Of a stretch of 64,000 nt of DNA, positions 52,920-60,880 are shown in pieces. The DNA lies in NCBI RefSeq assembly GCF_019884725.1, contig NZ_CP082322.1:2170001-2234000 (forward strand), read 5' to 3'. Position 1 is the first letter of the stretch, and each line of letters opens with the position of its first letter. The notes below the pieces were generated by a model. The model was given only the letters and a program-made list of their open reading frames with translations, ran no database searches and had not been told where the DNA came from. Both the position numbers and the translations under genes were made by a program. This stretch comes from Leucobacter tenebrionis (GTDB lineage Bacteria; Actinomycetota; Actinomycetes; Actinomycetales; Microbacteriaceae).

Positions 52920-53297
52920 CTACTCCGCGGAGTCCCGGCCGCGCAGCCGGTCGATCTCGCGGCGCTCCCGCTTCGTGGGGCGCCCCGCGCCCCGATCCCG
53001 AACCACCATCGCCGGGCGCTCGACACGCGGCGGGGGCGGCGGAGTCAGATCCTCGAAGTGCTTCGCTGCCTCCGCCGCGCTGCCCCTGCGCATGGGCAGG
53101 CCGGTGACGCGGTAGATGCGGTCGAAACCGTGCAGCCGCACGCGCACCACGTCGCCGATGCGCACCGGCTGAGACGCCTTCGCGGGAGCATCGTTGACGC
53201 GCACGTGGCCCGCGCGGCACGCTGCAGTGGCCTGGCTGCGGGTCTTCGCGAGACGCACGCCCCACACCCAGGTGTCCGCACGCACGCTCTCGCTCAT
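52920..53297 (-). CDS. RNA-binding S4 domain protein (HslR-like)
   Basis: A 125-residue protein. The S4 domain covers residues 6-70 (RADTWVWGVRLAKTRSQATA, RAGHVRVNDAPAKAS, VRIGDVVRVRLHG), followed by a basic Pro/Arg-rich tail (GRPTKRERREIDRLRGRD). HslR/Hsp15 relatives bind stalled 50S subunits carrying peptidyl-tRNA. The spacing to the divergent yigZ-like gene is 54 nt. Confidence 0.88.
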   Translation of the reverse strand: MSESVRADTWVWGVRLAKTRSQATAACRAGHVRVNDAPAKASQPVRIGDVVRVRLHGFDRIYRVTGLPMRRGSAAEAAKHFEDLTPPPPPRVERPAMVVRDRGAGRPTKRERREIDRLRGRDSAE

Positions 53298-53351
53298 ACG
53301 CTCGATCGTAGCGGGCGCGGCGACACCCCGCGGGCTGCGAGGATGGAAGGC

Positions 53352-53984
53352 ATGGAGACGGAGTACGAGACCATCGCCGCCCCCGTCGACGCGGAGCTGG
53401 AGATCTCGCGCTCGCGGTTCCTCACCCGACTCGAGCGGGTGGAGACCGAGTCGGCGGCGCGGGAGGTGATCGCCCGGGTGCGCGGCGAGCACCCGAGGGC
53501 GCGGCACCACTGCTCGGCGTTCGTGCTCGGCGCGGACGGCCGGGTGCAGCGCTCCAACGACGACGGCGAACCGAGCGGCACGGCCGGCGCCCCGATGCTC
53601 GACGCCCTCGTCTCCGCCGGACTGAGTGACACGGTGGCGGTGGTCACCCGCTACTTCGGCGGGGTGCTGCTCGGCGCCGGCGGGCTCACGCGCGCCTATC
53701 GGGCGGCGGTCGCGGAGGCCGTGCTGGGTGCGGTGCGGGTGCGGCGCGGCCTGCGGCGCGAGGTGCTGATCACGACGGCCTACGACCTGGCTCCGCAGAT
53801 CGAGTCCGAGGCGCGACGGCGCGGGTTCGGGATCGGCGCCGCCGAGTACAGCGATCGTGTCGCGCAGCGCTACCTCGTCGCCGAGAGCGAGGTCGCGGCG
53901 CTGACCGCGCTCGCCGCGGAGGTCAGCGCAGGGGCCGCCGAGGTGCGGCCGGGCGAGGCCGGCTACGTCGACCTGCCGGGCTGA
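53352..53984 (+). CDS. YigZ/IMPACT family protein
   Basis: A 210-residue protein of the YigZ (UPF0029/IMPACT) family. The N-terminal domain has ISRSRFLTRLERVET, ARHHCSAFVLG, NDDGEPSGTAGAPML and the hallmark VVTRYFGGVLLGAGGLTRAY; a small C-terminal DUF1949-type domain follows. The family is thought to act in translation control or RNA handling. An in-frame ATG lies nine bases upstream of the selected start. A hairpin follows the gene. Confidence 0.9.
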   Translation: METEYETIAAPVDAELEISRSRFLTRLERVETESAAREVIARVRGEHPRARHHCSAFVLGADGRVQRSNDDGEPSGTAGAPMLDALVSAGLSDTVAVVTRYFGGVLLGAGGLTRAYRAAVAEAVLGAVRVRRGLRREVLITTAYDLAPQIESEARRRGFGIGAAEYSDRVAQRYLVAESEVAALTALAAEVSAGAAEVRPGEAGYVDLPG

Positions 53985-54013
53985 CGCTGCGCGCTGCCGG
54001 ACGAAACGTATGA

Positions 54014-54048
54014 AGCCCCCGGCTACCTGGGGGACAGGTCCGGGGGCT
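54014..54048 (+). terminator. terminator hairpin of the yigZ-like gene
   Basis: AGCCCCCGG pairs with CCGGGGGCT, extended by ACCTG/CAGGT around a G-rich loop, 30 nt after the stop codon. There is no U-run. Confidence 0.65.
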
Positions 54049-54258
54049 CGCCCCTCCCAGAGGATTATGGACACCGGAGGGAGGGATGGCGTCTTCCCGG
54101 GGGGAACTGGGTCGAGCGCCAGTACCGATGTTAGAAGCGCAGTTTTCGCACAGGCGGCGGAAGCATCGAACTTCACCCGTGCTTTCACCCTTTCTGTGCG
54201 AAAGGCCGATCCCGAGCACCTCCTGACCGCCCCTCCCGAGAACGTCAGAGGCGCGCGA

Positions 54259-54264
54259 TAGCCT
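54259..54264 (+). promoter_or_regulatory. -10 element of holB (leaderless-type)
   Basis: TAGCCT ends six bases before the GTG start, and the only bases between are TTGGGG, so a leaderless transcript is likely. Confidence 0.45.
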
Positions 54265-54270
54265 TTGGGG

Positions 54271-55437
54271 GTGGAATTCTGGACAGAGATCGTCGGTCAA
54301 CCGGAGGCGGTGCGAACGCTGCAGCATGCCGCCGATCCCGCGGCCTCAGCGCCGCCGGCGCACGCCTGGCTGATCACTGGGCCCCCGGGATCCGGCCGCT
54401 CGAACCTGGCGTTCCGCTTCGCGGCCGCGCTCATCGCGCGCAGCGAGGCAGAGCGCGACGCGGTCTTCGAGCAGGTGCGCGCCCGCACCCACCCCGATCT
54501 CGGCGTGCTCACCACCCAGAAGCTGCTGATCGACATCAGGGCCGCGCGCGAGATCGTCACCACGGCGCATTACGCGCCCGCCGAGGGCCGGTTCCGGGTG
54601 ATCGTCATCGAAGACGCGGATCGCATGCCCGAGCGCACCTCGAACGTGCTGCTGAAGGCCCTCGAAGAGCCGCCCGAGCGAACCATCTGGGTGCTCTGCG
54701 CCCCAAGCGAGGCGGACCTGCTGCCCACGATCCGATCGCGCACCCGCTCGCTGCGCCTGGTCACCCCGAGCCCGGAAGACATCGCGCGTCTGCTGCACGA
54801 GCGCGACGGCATCGACGCCGAAGCGGCCGAGCGGGCAGCCCGCCTCGCTCAGAGCCACATCGGCATGGCCCGTCGCCTGGCGAGCGATCCCGAATCGCTG
54901 GCGCGTCGCGAGCGATCCATCGCAGTGGCGCTCTCGGTCGAGACGCTGGGCGACGCCATGCGCGCCGCGGCTTCACTGGTGAAGGTGGCGGAGGCCGACG
55001 CGGCAGCGCTCACCGAGCAGCTCGACGCACGGGAACGCGAAGAGGCCCTGCGCAGTCTCGGCCTCGCCCCGGGCGCGGCGATCCCGCCCCAGATGCGCGC
55101 GCAGGTGCGAGCGCTCGAAGAGGATCAGAAGCGTCGTGCGACCCGCAGCCTGCGCGACGGCATCGACCGCATCCTCACCGACCTGCTGTCGCTCTACCGC
55201 GACGTGCTGCTCGTCTCTCTGGAGGCCGATCCCGAACTCGTCAACCGAGAGCAGCGGCCGCGCATCGAGGATCTCGCCGAGCGGTGGTCGCCGGAGCGGG
55301 CTCTGGCGATGGTGACGGCGGTGGAATCGGCGCGGCAGCGGCTGGCGCGGGGCATCACGCCGGGTCTGGTGCTCGAGGCGCTGTTCGCGGCGATCGTGTC
55401 GCCGCAGCTCGCCGAGTCCCTCGGGGCGGCGGCATGA
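54271..55437 (+). CDS. holB: DNA polymerase III subunit delta'
   Basis: A 388-residue clamp-loader ATPase-fold subunit. It opens WTEIVGQPEAVRTLQHA, has a modified P-loop GPPGSGRSNLAF (residues 37-48), the acidic VIVIEDADRM, LLKALEEPPERTIWVL, and IRSRTRSL at the sensor/arginine-finger position where most homologues have SRC (here Thr replaces Cys). The C-terminal helical collar follows. Delta' helps load the sliding clamp during replication. It overlaps the peptidase-like gene by ATGA. The usual tmk gene is not directly upstream. Confidence 0.92.
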   Translation: MEFWTEIVGQPEAVRTLQHAADPAASAPPAHAWLITGPPGSGRSNLAFRFAAALIARSEAERDAVFEQVRARTHPDLGVLTTQKLLIDIRAAREIVTTAHYAPAEGRFRVIVIEDADRMPERTSNVLLKALEEPPERTIWVLCAPSEADLLPTIRSRTRSLRLVTPSPEDIARLLHERDGIDAEAAERAARLAQSHIGMARRLASDPESLARRERSIAVALSVETLGDAMRAAASLVKVAEADAAALTEQLDAREREEALRSLGLAPGAAIPPQMRAQVRALEEDQKRRATRSLRDGIDRILTDLLSLYRDVLLVSLEADPELVNREQRPRIEDLAERWSPERALAMVTAVESARQRLARGITPGLVLEALFAAIVSPQLAESLGAAA

Positions 55438-56993
55438 CCGGCGCGCGCAGGGCGATGCGCGCTGTTGCGGCAACCGCCCTGGCCGCCGCGCTGGTGATGC
55501 TCACGGCGTGCGCGCCGATCCTCTCGCTGTTCGATGGGGAAGCGGGGAAGCAGCAGAGCTACGAGCTGCCCGAACGGCCCACGGGCGGGGTCGAGGCGTT
55601 CGGGGCGCAGCAGCCGATCTGGACCCCGTGCGGCGACGGCATGGAGTGCGCCGATGTCTACGCGCCGCTCGACTGGGGCGACGTGAGCGGCGAGACGATC
55701 ACCCTGCGCCTCGTGAAGCACCCCGCGACCGGCGGCGACCGCATCGGCACGCTCTTCGTGAACCCGGGCGGCCCCGGCGCTTCCGGCGCAGAGTACGTGG
55801 GCGAGAGCCTCGACTACGCCGTACCCGCCGAGATCCAGCGCTCGTACGACGTGATCGGGTGGGATCCGCGGGGCGTCGGCGCCTCCACACCCGTGCGCTG
55901 CCTCGACTCCGCGGGAATGGACGACTACCTGTTCGGAGCGGACGAGAACCGCGACCTCGAGCGGGGCAGCGACGCGTGGATCGACGCCGCGCTCAGCGAG
56001 GCTCGCGCATTCGGCGAGGCCTGCGAGGAGCGCACGGGCGCCCTGCTCGGGCACGTGAGCACGGAGGACACCGTGCAGGACCTCGACATGCTGCGGGCGA
56101 TCGTCGGCGACGACCGGCTGCACTATCTCGGCCTCTCGTACGGCACCTACATCGGTGCGCGATACGCCGACGCGTTCCCCGAGCGGGTGGGGCGTCTCGT
56201 GCTCGACGGGGCGATGGATCCGACGAGCAAGGTCACCGACGTGGTGCGCGAGCAGACCCGGGGCTTCGAGCTCGCGCTGCGGGCGTACGCCGCCGATTGC
56301 CTGCAGCGCAGGGACTGCCCGTTCACCGGAACCGTCGACGAGGCGATGGGTGCGATCGGTAAGCAGCTCGACCGGGTCGACTCGGAGCCCCTCACCGGGT
56401 CCGACGGCCGCACGCTCAGCGCAGGCACCATGCTCACCGCGATCATCACCCCGCTGTACTCGCAGAGCAACTGGGGCTACCTCGACCAGCTCTTCGCCTC
56501 GGTGTCCAAGGGAGACGCCGACGTGGCCCTCTCACTCGCGGACTTCTACTACGACCGGGTCGACGGCGAGTACGTCGGCAACTCCACCGAGGCGTTCTCG
56601 GCCATCAACTGCCTCGACTATCCCAGCGGCGAGCTCGACCGTGAGCGCATGCGCGCGGAGGCTGCCGAGCTCGACCGGATCGCGCCCACGATCGGCCGTT
56701 TCCAGGGCTTCGGAGATGTGTCGTGCGCCGAGTGGCCGGTGGCCGGTGCGTCGGATCGGGAGCCGGTGGTCGCGGCGGGCGCCGATCCGATCCTCGTCGT
56801 CGGCACGACCGGCGATCCTGCCACCCCGTATCGCTGGGCAGAGTCGCTCGCACAGCAGCTCGAGAGCGGGGTTCTGCTCACCTACGAGGGGGAGGGGCAC
56901 ACCGCCTACGGGCAGAGCGATTGCGTCGACGAGGTGATCGACGACTACCTGCTCACGGGCGCCGTGCCCGAGAGCGACCCGCGCTGCTCGTAG
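55434..56993 (+). CDS. secreted alpha/beta hydrolase, peptidase S33 / tripeptidyl aminopeptidase-like lipoprotein
   Basis: A 519-residue exported hydrolase. The signal sequence ends with lipobox LTAC, so it is probably membrane-anchored. GGPGASG supplies the oxyanion region, the nucleophile is Ser235 in LGLSYGTYIG, and Asp461 (GTTGDPATPY) and His489 (GEGHTAYG) complete the triad. The C-terminal TAP-like domain and length match Streptomyces SlpD/SlpE-type tripeptidyl aminopeptidases. Translationally coupled to holB, a combination frequently seen in actinobacteria without evident functional link. Confidence 0.9.
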   Translation: MTGARRAMRAVAATALAAALVMLTACAPILSLFDGEAGKQQSYELPERPTGGVEAFGAQQPIWTPCGDGMECADVYAPLDWGDVSGETITLRLVKHPATGGDRIGTLFVNPGGPGASGAEYVGESLDYAVPAEIQRSYDVIGWDPRGVGASTPVRCLDSAGMDDYLFGADENRDLERGSDAWIDAALSEARAFGEACEERTGALLGHVSTEDTVQDLDMLRAIVGDDRLHYLGLSYGTYIGARYADAFPERVGRLVLDGAMDPTSKVTDVVREQTRGFELALRAYAADCLQRRDCPFTGTVDEAMGAIGKQLDRVDSEPLTGSDGRTLSAGTMLTAIITPLYSQSNWGYLDQLFASVSKGDADVALSLADFYYDRVDGEYVGNSTEAFSAINCLDYPSGELDRERMRAEAAELDRIAPTIGRFQGFGDVSCAEWPVAGASDREPVVAAGADPILVVGTTGDPATPYRWAESLAQQLESGVLLTYEGEGHTAYGQSDCVDEVIDDYLLTGAVPESDPRCS

Positions 56994-57147
56994 CGAGGTC
57001 GGCGCCTGAGCCGGGAGGGGGCGGGGAAGCGCGGAGTGAGCGCCGGGGCCGGGGCGGCCGTCGCTCGTCGGCGAGCCGCCGAAGATGAATCGAAGCGCCT
57101 CTTTGTGGTAAAGTTGGCGCTCGTGTGCGGAAGAGATTCTGCGCCGC

Positions 57148-57219
57148 GCCGACTTAGCTCAGGGGTAGAGCAGTTCCCTCGTAAAGAACAGGTCGTGGGT
57201 TCAAATCCCACAGTCGGCT
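57148..57219 (+). tRNA. tRNA-Thr (anticodon CGT)
   Basis: A 72-nt cloverleaf: acceptor arms GCCGACT / AGTCGGC, D-arm with AGCTCAGGGGTAGAGCA, anticodon loop CTCGTAA with CGT at 57180-57182, and T-arm GTGGGTTCAAATCCCAC. It reads ACG threonine codons. The CCA end is not encoded. The anticodon stem has one mismatch at the closing pair. Confidence 0.95.
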
Positions 57220-57225
57220 CGAAGG

Positions 57226-57275
57226 AAACCGGGGTCGATCAGCTGGAAACAGCCGATCGGCCCCGGTTTTTCGTT
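57226..57275 (+). terminator. intrinsic terminator of tRNA-Thr
   Basis: AAACCGGGGTCGATCAGCTG pairs over its full length (two G-U pairs) with the sequence ending CCCCGGTTT around a GAAA tetraloop, followed by TTTTCGTTT. This is one of the few classical U-tailed terminators in the window. Confidence 0.9.
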
Positions 57276-57463
57276 TCGACGGATGCCTCGGGGCAGGATC
57301 CTCGGCGCTTTCCCCTTCTCTTCCCCGTCGAGATAACGCGTTCGGCCCCTCCGCCCCGGGGAGCGGGGCAGCACGGGTCATTTCGATGGTGCGGGGAGCG
57401 GGCCGACCGGGGAGCCGCGGTTCCGCAAGTTCAACCGATCGATTGAGCGTCGGAGGCTCCGCG

Positions 57464-57469
57464 TACTCT
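57464..57469 (+). promoter_or_regulatory. -10 element of the acyltransferase gene
   Basis: TACTCT ends six bases before the GTG start, consistent with a leaderless transcript; GGAGGG between them is too close to act as a normal ribosome site. Confidence 0.45.
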
Positions 57470-57475
57470 GGAGGG

Positions 57476-58651
57476 GTGAACGAAAGTGCCGCCGCTCCCG
57501 CATCCGCCGCCGCGACGCCCGCTGATCCCGCTGCTGCGCGGCCTGCCGCGCAGCCTGCCGCAGCGTCGCCCGCTGCCGCCCAGCCCGCTCCGAAGCGCCG
57601 CATCGCCTACTGGGACAACGCGCGCTTCCTGCTGATCGTGCTCGTCGTGATCGGCCATGTGATCTCCACGGTGCGCACCGATTCGTCGCTCGGCTTCGCC
57701 CTCTACTCGTTCATCTACCTGTTCCACATGCCGGCGATGATCCTGCTCTCCGGTCTCTTCTCGAAGCCCGAGGCGTCGCCGAAGGCGGTCGCCTCGACCG
57801 TGCAGTTGCTGGCGACCTGGCTCCTGTGGGAGGGTGTCTGGGCGGTGATCCGCGCTGCCGTCGAGGGGCGCGCGCCCGGATCCGGATTCCTCGTCAATCC
57901 GTCCTGGACACTCTGGTTTCTCGTGACGCTGGCGACCATGCGTATCCTGCTGCCCTACATCGCCAGGCTGCGGCACCCGCTGCTGTTCTCGATCGCGCTC
58001 GCGCTCGCCTCGGGGCTGCTGCCCGCCGTCGGCACGGCGTTCTCGGCCTCCCGCACGATGGTGTTCATGCCGTTCTTCGTGGCGGGCTGGCTGATCCGCG
58101 AGCGCGGGTGGCTCGACGGGCAGTGGTTCACGCGGCCGGCGCGGGCGGCCCGCATCGGGGCGTGGGCGTTGCTCGGGGCGGTCGGGATCGTGTTCGCGGT
58201 CGCGGTGCACCTGCAGGACTTCTGGCGCATCGACCGGTGGCTCACCTGGCGTGACGATTACCTCACCGCTTTCGAGCGGGGTCCCATCGGCGACTGGCAG
58301 CCGACCGAGTGGGTGTCGGTCTCGCTCGGCGGTATCGCGGTCACAGCGCTACTGCTGGCGATGGCGGCCGCCCTCACGCTCGCCGTGCTCATCGTGGCTC
58401 CGCGGCGTCAGAGCATCATCACCGTCTGGGGTGCGCGCACGCTGTACGTGTACCTGCTGCACGGACCCGTCGTCTGGGTACTGCGGGAGACGGGCGTCAT
58501 CGACGCGGTGGCCGCGTGGGGGGTCGCCGGCGTGCTGCTGCTCACAGCTATCGCGATCGCGATAGCCCTGCTGCTCTCGATGACGTGGATCACGCGGGTC
58601 TTCCGGGTGATCATCGAGCCGCGGGTCGACTGGATGCTGCGGCGGGGCTGA
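57476..58651 (+). CDS. acyltransferase family membrane protein (Acyl_transf_3)
   Basis: A 391-residue protein. After an Ala/Pro-rich cytoplasmic N-terminus of about 40 residues comes the family opening RRIAYWDNARFLLIVLVVIGH, with the catalytic-type histidine at the end of the first helix, then about ten hydrophobic segments, including LYSFIYLFHMPAMILLSGLF and FLVNPSWTLWFLVTLATMRI. Members transfer acetyl or other acyl groups to sugars of the cell surface; this branch resembles fucose 4-O-acetylase-like proteins. No glycosylation genes are adjacent. Confidence 0.87.
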   Translation: MNESAAAPASAAATPADPAAARPAAQPAAASPAAAQPAPKRRIAYWDNARFLLIVLVVIGHVISTVRTDSSLGFALYSFIYLFHMPAMILLSGLFSKPEASPKAVASTVQLLATWLLWEGVWAVIRAAVEGRAPGSGFLVNPSWTLWFLVTLATMRILLPYIARLRHPLLFSIALALASGLLPAVGTAFSASRTMVFMPFFVAGWLIRERGWLDGQWFTRPARAARIGAWALLGAVGIVFAVAVHLQDFWRIDRWLTWRDDYLTAFERGPIGDWQPTEWVSVSLGGIAVTALLLAMAAALTLAVLIVAPRRQSIITVWGARTLYVYLLHGPVVWVLRETGVIDAVAAWGVAGVLLLTAIAIAIALLLSMTWITRVFRVIIEPRVDWMLRRG

Positions 58652-58691
58652 GGCGCGGCTTGCGCCATCCGCGCGCTCGGCGCGGACCCGC

Positions 58692-60692
58692 TCAGCCCTC
58701 GGCCGGCACGAGCAGCTGGTGCTTCGCGAGCTCGCGGTAGAGCGGCGTCGACTCGAGCAGTTCGGCGTGGGTGCCCTCTCCGACCACGCGCCCCTCGTCG
58801 AGCACGATGATCTTGTCGGAGTCGACGACCGTCGAGAGGCGGTGCGCGATGACCAGCAGGGTGCGACCCGTCGCAACGGAGTCGAGTGCGTCGCGCATCA
58901 GGCGCTCGTTGACACCGTCGAGGCTCGCGGTCGACTCGTCGAGCAGCAGGATGGGGGGCGCCGTGAGCAGTGCGCGCGCGATCGCGAGGCGCTGCTTCTC
59001 GCCGCCGGAGAGCATGATGCCGTTCTCGCCCACCTGCTGATCGAGCGCTGCGGAGAGCTGCGCGTCGGAGAGCGCGGAGGGGTTCGAGTCGTGATCGGAC
59101 GACGGCCCGCCAGGCCGCACCGCCGAGCGGTCGAGGAGCCCCCCGAGGTTGACGGCTCGCAGCACGCGCTCGCAGGCCGCGTCCGATGCGTCGGGCGAGG
59201 CGAGGCGGAGATTGTCGCGGAGAGACCCGGCGAGGATCGGCGCGTCCTGCTCGACATAGCCCAGCTGGGCACGCACCTCGGCGCGGTCGAGGGTGCGCAG
59301 GTCGGCGCCGTAGAGCGAGACGGCCCCCTGGTCGGGGTCGTAGAAGCGCTCGATCAGGCCGAGTACCGTCGACTTGCCCGCACCGGAGGGGCCGACGAGC
59401 GCGACGCGCGATCCGCGGGGCACCTCGAAGCTCACCCCGTGCAGCACCGGGGTCTCGACGATCTCGGCCGGCGCTGCCTCGAGGTCGCGGCGCCCGCCGC
59501 GGCCGCCGAGCACCAGCTCGCGTGCGTCGGCGCGGATCGGGGCCGCGGAGCGGTAGGTGAAGTGCACGTCGGAGAAGCGGATCGCCGCTGCGTAGTCGAG
59601 CCTGGCGCCCTCGAGCGGCACCGTGCGGCCGAGGGGCGACAGCTGCGCGTCGTGCTCGGTCTCGGTCGGCAGCTCCGAGATCTCCTGGATGCGGCCGAGA
59701 GCGCCGAGCGCCTGGTTCACGGCGGCGATCGCGCCGAGCGCCTGCCCCAGCGGCATCACCATGAGGAACAGGAAGATGATGAACGTGACGAGCTGCGCGA
59801 TGGTGACGGCGCCCGTCGCCACGCGGTAGCCGCCGAGCCCGAGCACCACGAGGAACGAGAGCTGCATCGCGAGGAACGACACCGGCACGATGAGGGCCGA
59901 GATCTTCGCCACCTTGACGCCGAGCACGTAGGCCTCGTCGGCGTCGCGCTCGGTGGCGCGCTGCTCGCGCTCGGTGGCCCCCGCCGCTCGGATCGTGCGG
60001 ATCGACGAGATGGTGCGATCCACCTGCGCGGCGAGGTCGCCCACCTTCTCCTGGGCCTTCGCGACCGCCGGGCGGATCCGGCTCGACACGAGCACCACCA
60101 CGACGAGGGCGAGGAGGATCACGCCAAAGGTGATCCCGAACAGCAGCGGATCGATTACCAGCATGCCGATCAGCGCCCCGACGAACACCAGCATTCCGCT
60201 GATCGCCTCGACGAGGCCCTGTGTGAGCACGGCGCGCAGCAGCGTGGTGTCGCTGCCGACGCGGGAGACGAGGTCGCCCGTGCGGCGCCGGTCGAACTGC
60301 GAGATCGGCAGATGCAGGATCCTCGCGATGAGCCTGCGCCGGCTCATGAGCACGACGCCCTCTCCCATGCGCTGGAGCACGTAATGCTGCAGGCCCCCGA
60401 GCACGGCGCCCACGATCACGACCGCCGTGAGCACGACGAGCAGCCAGCCGAGCGCCCGACCGGCCTCGACGCGCGTGATCACCTGGCCCAGCAGCACGGG
60501 CTGCACGAGCGACGCCACCGCGCTCGCGAGACCCAGGGCGAGTGCGAGGCCGAGCAGCCCTCGCTGCTCGAAGAGATACGGGATCAGCTGCCGCAGAGAC
60601 GCCCGGGGTCCGCGAGGAGCGGTGCGCGGTGCGCGCCCCCTGCGTCGTGACTTCGGGGCGTCGGTCGCGGTCTCATCAGATGTGCCAGCCAC
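58692..60692 (-). CDS. ABC transporter, fused permease and ATPase (type IV exporter)
   Basis: A 666-residue half-transporter. Six membrane helices occupy about residues 40-340, with SRRRLIARILHLPISQFDRR as the coupling region; the ATPase has Walker A GPSGAGKST, Q-loop YVEQDAPILAGSLRDNL, signature LSGGEKQRLAIARALL, Walker B ILLLDESTASLD and the H-loop VIAHRLST. Two polar insertions in the nucleotide-binding domain (around VLGGRGGRRDLEAAP and PGGPSSDHDSNPSA) are longer than in typical homologues. The first 30 residues are Arg/Pro-rich. A TACAGT hexamer seven bases before the GTG suggests leaderless expression. Confidence 0.93.
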   Translation of the reverse strand: MAGTSDETATDAPKSRRRGRAPRTAPRGPRASLRQLIPYLFEQRGLLGLALALGLASAVASLVQPVLLGQVITRVEAGRALGWLLVVLTAVVIVGAVLGGLQHYVLQRMGEGVVLMSRRRLIARILHLPISQFDRRRTGDLVSRVGSDTTLLRAVLTQGLVEAISGMLVFVGALIGMLVIDPLLFGITFGVILLALVVVVLVSSRIRPAVAKAQEKVGDLAAQVDRTISSIRTIRAAGATEREQRATERDADEAYVLGVKVAKISALIVPVSFLAMQLSFLVVLGLGGYRVATGAVTIAQLVTFIIFLFLMVMPLGQALGAIAAVNQALGALGRIQEISELPTETEHDAQLSPLGRTVPLEGARLDYAAAIRFSDVHFTYRSAAPIRADARELVLGGRGGRRDLEAAPAEIVETPVLHGVSFEVPRGSRVALVGPSGAGKSTVLGLIERFYDPDQGAVSLYGADLRTLDRAEVRAQLGYVEQDAPILAGSLRDNLRLASPDASDAACERVLRAVNLGGLLDRSAVRPGGPSSDHDSNPSALSDAQLSAALDQQVGENGIMLSGGEKQRLAIARALLTAPPILLLDESTASLDGVNERLMRDALDSVATGRTLLVIAHRLSTVVDSDKIIVLDEGRVVGEGTHAELLESTPLYRELAKHQLLVPAEG

Positions 60693-60759
60693 GGCCTCTA
60701 CTGTAGGGCAGCGCGGCTGGCAAAGCGCTCGGGCGCGGGCCCGCGTTCGAAACTGACGC

Positions 60760-60812
60760 TTTCAGCGAGACCGACTGTTTCAGAAGCCCTGAAACAGTCG
60801 GTCTCGCTGAAA
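60760..60812. repeat. long perfect intergenic inverted repeat
   Basis: Arms 60760-60783 and 60789-60812 are 24 bp and exactly complementary (TTTCAGCGAGACCGACTGTT begins the left arm), loop AAGCC. Ten bases of the arm (CAGTCGGTCT) recur just after it. It lies between divergent genes, so termination cannot be its only role. Confidence 0.9.
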
Positions 60813-60880
60813 CAGTCGGTCTGGGTGCACGGCGCCAGTAGGCTGGGCGGCGCACGAGTGAGCAGAGCCGGAGGGGCCCG

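Larger units (their letters stand above)
53985..54270. other. 286-nt structured gap between yigZ-like gene and holB
   Basis: An open frame at 54010-54261 is not convincing. Besides the terminator hairpin at 54014-54048, TTTCGCACAG (54144-54153) pairs exactly with CTGTGCGAAA (54194-54203) across a 40-nt loop. The sequence between is less GC-rich. A small RNA is possible but I recognise no known family. Confidence 0.45.

Noticed and set aside
54010-54261. An 83-codon frame between the yigZ-like gene and holB
   Set aside because: It starts in a terminator hairpin, lacks a ribosome site and has no family resemblance.
58719-60650. A 643-codon plus-strand open frame opposite the ABC exporter
   Set aside because: Composition is Arg/Asp/His-rich shadow sequence; the opposite strand has complete Walker and signature motifs.
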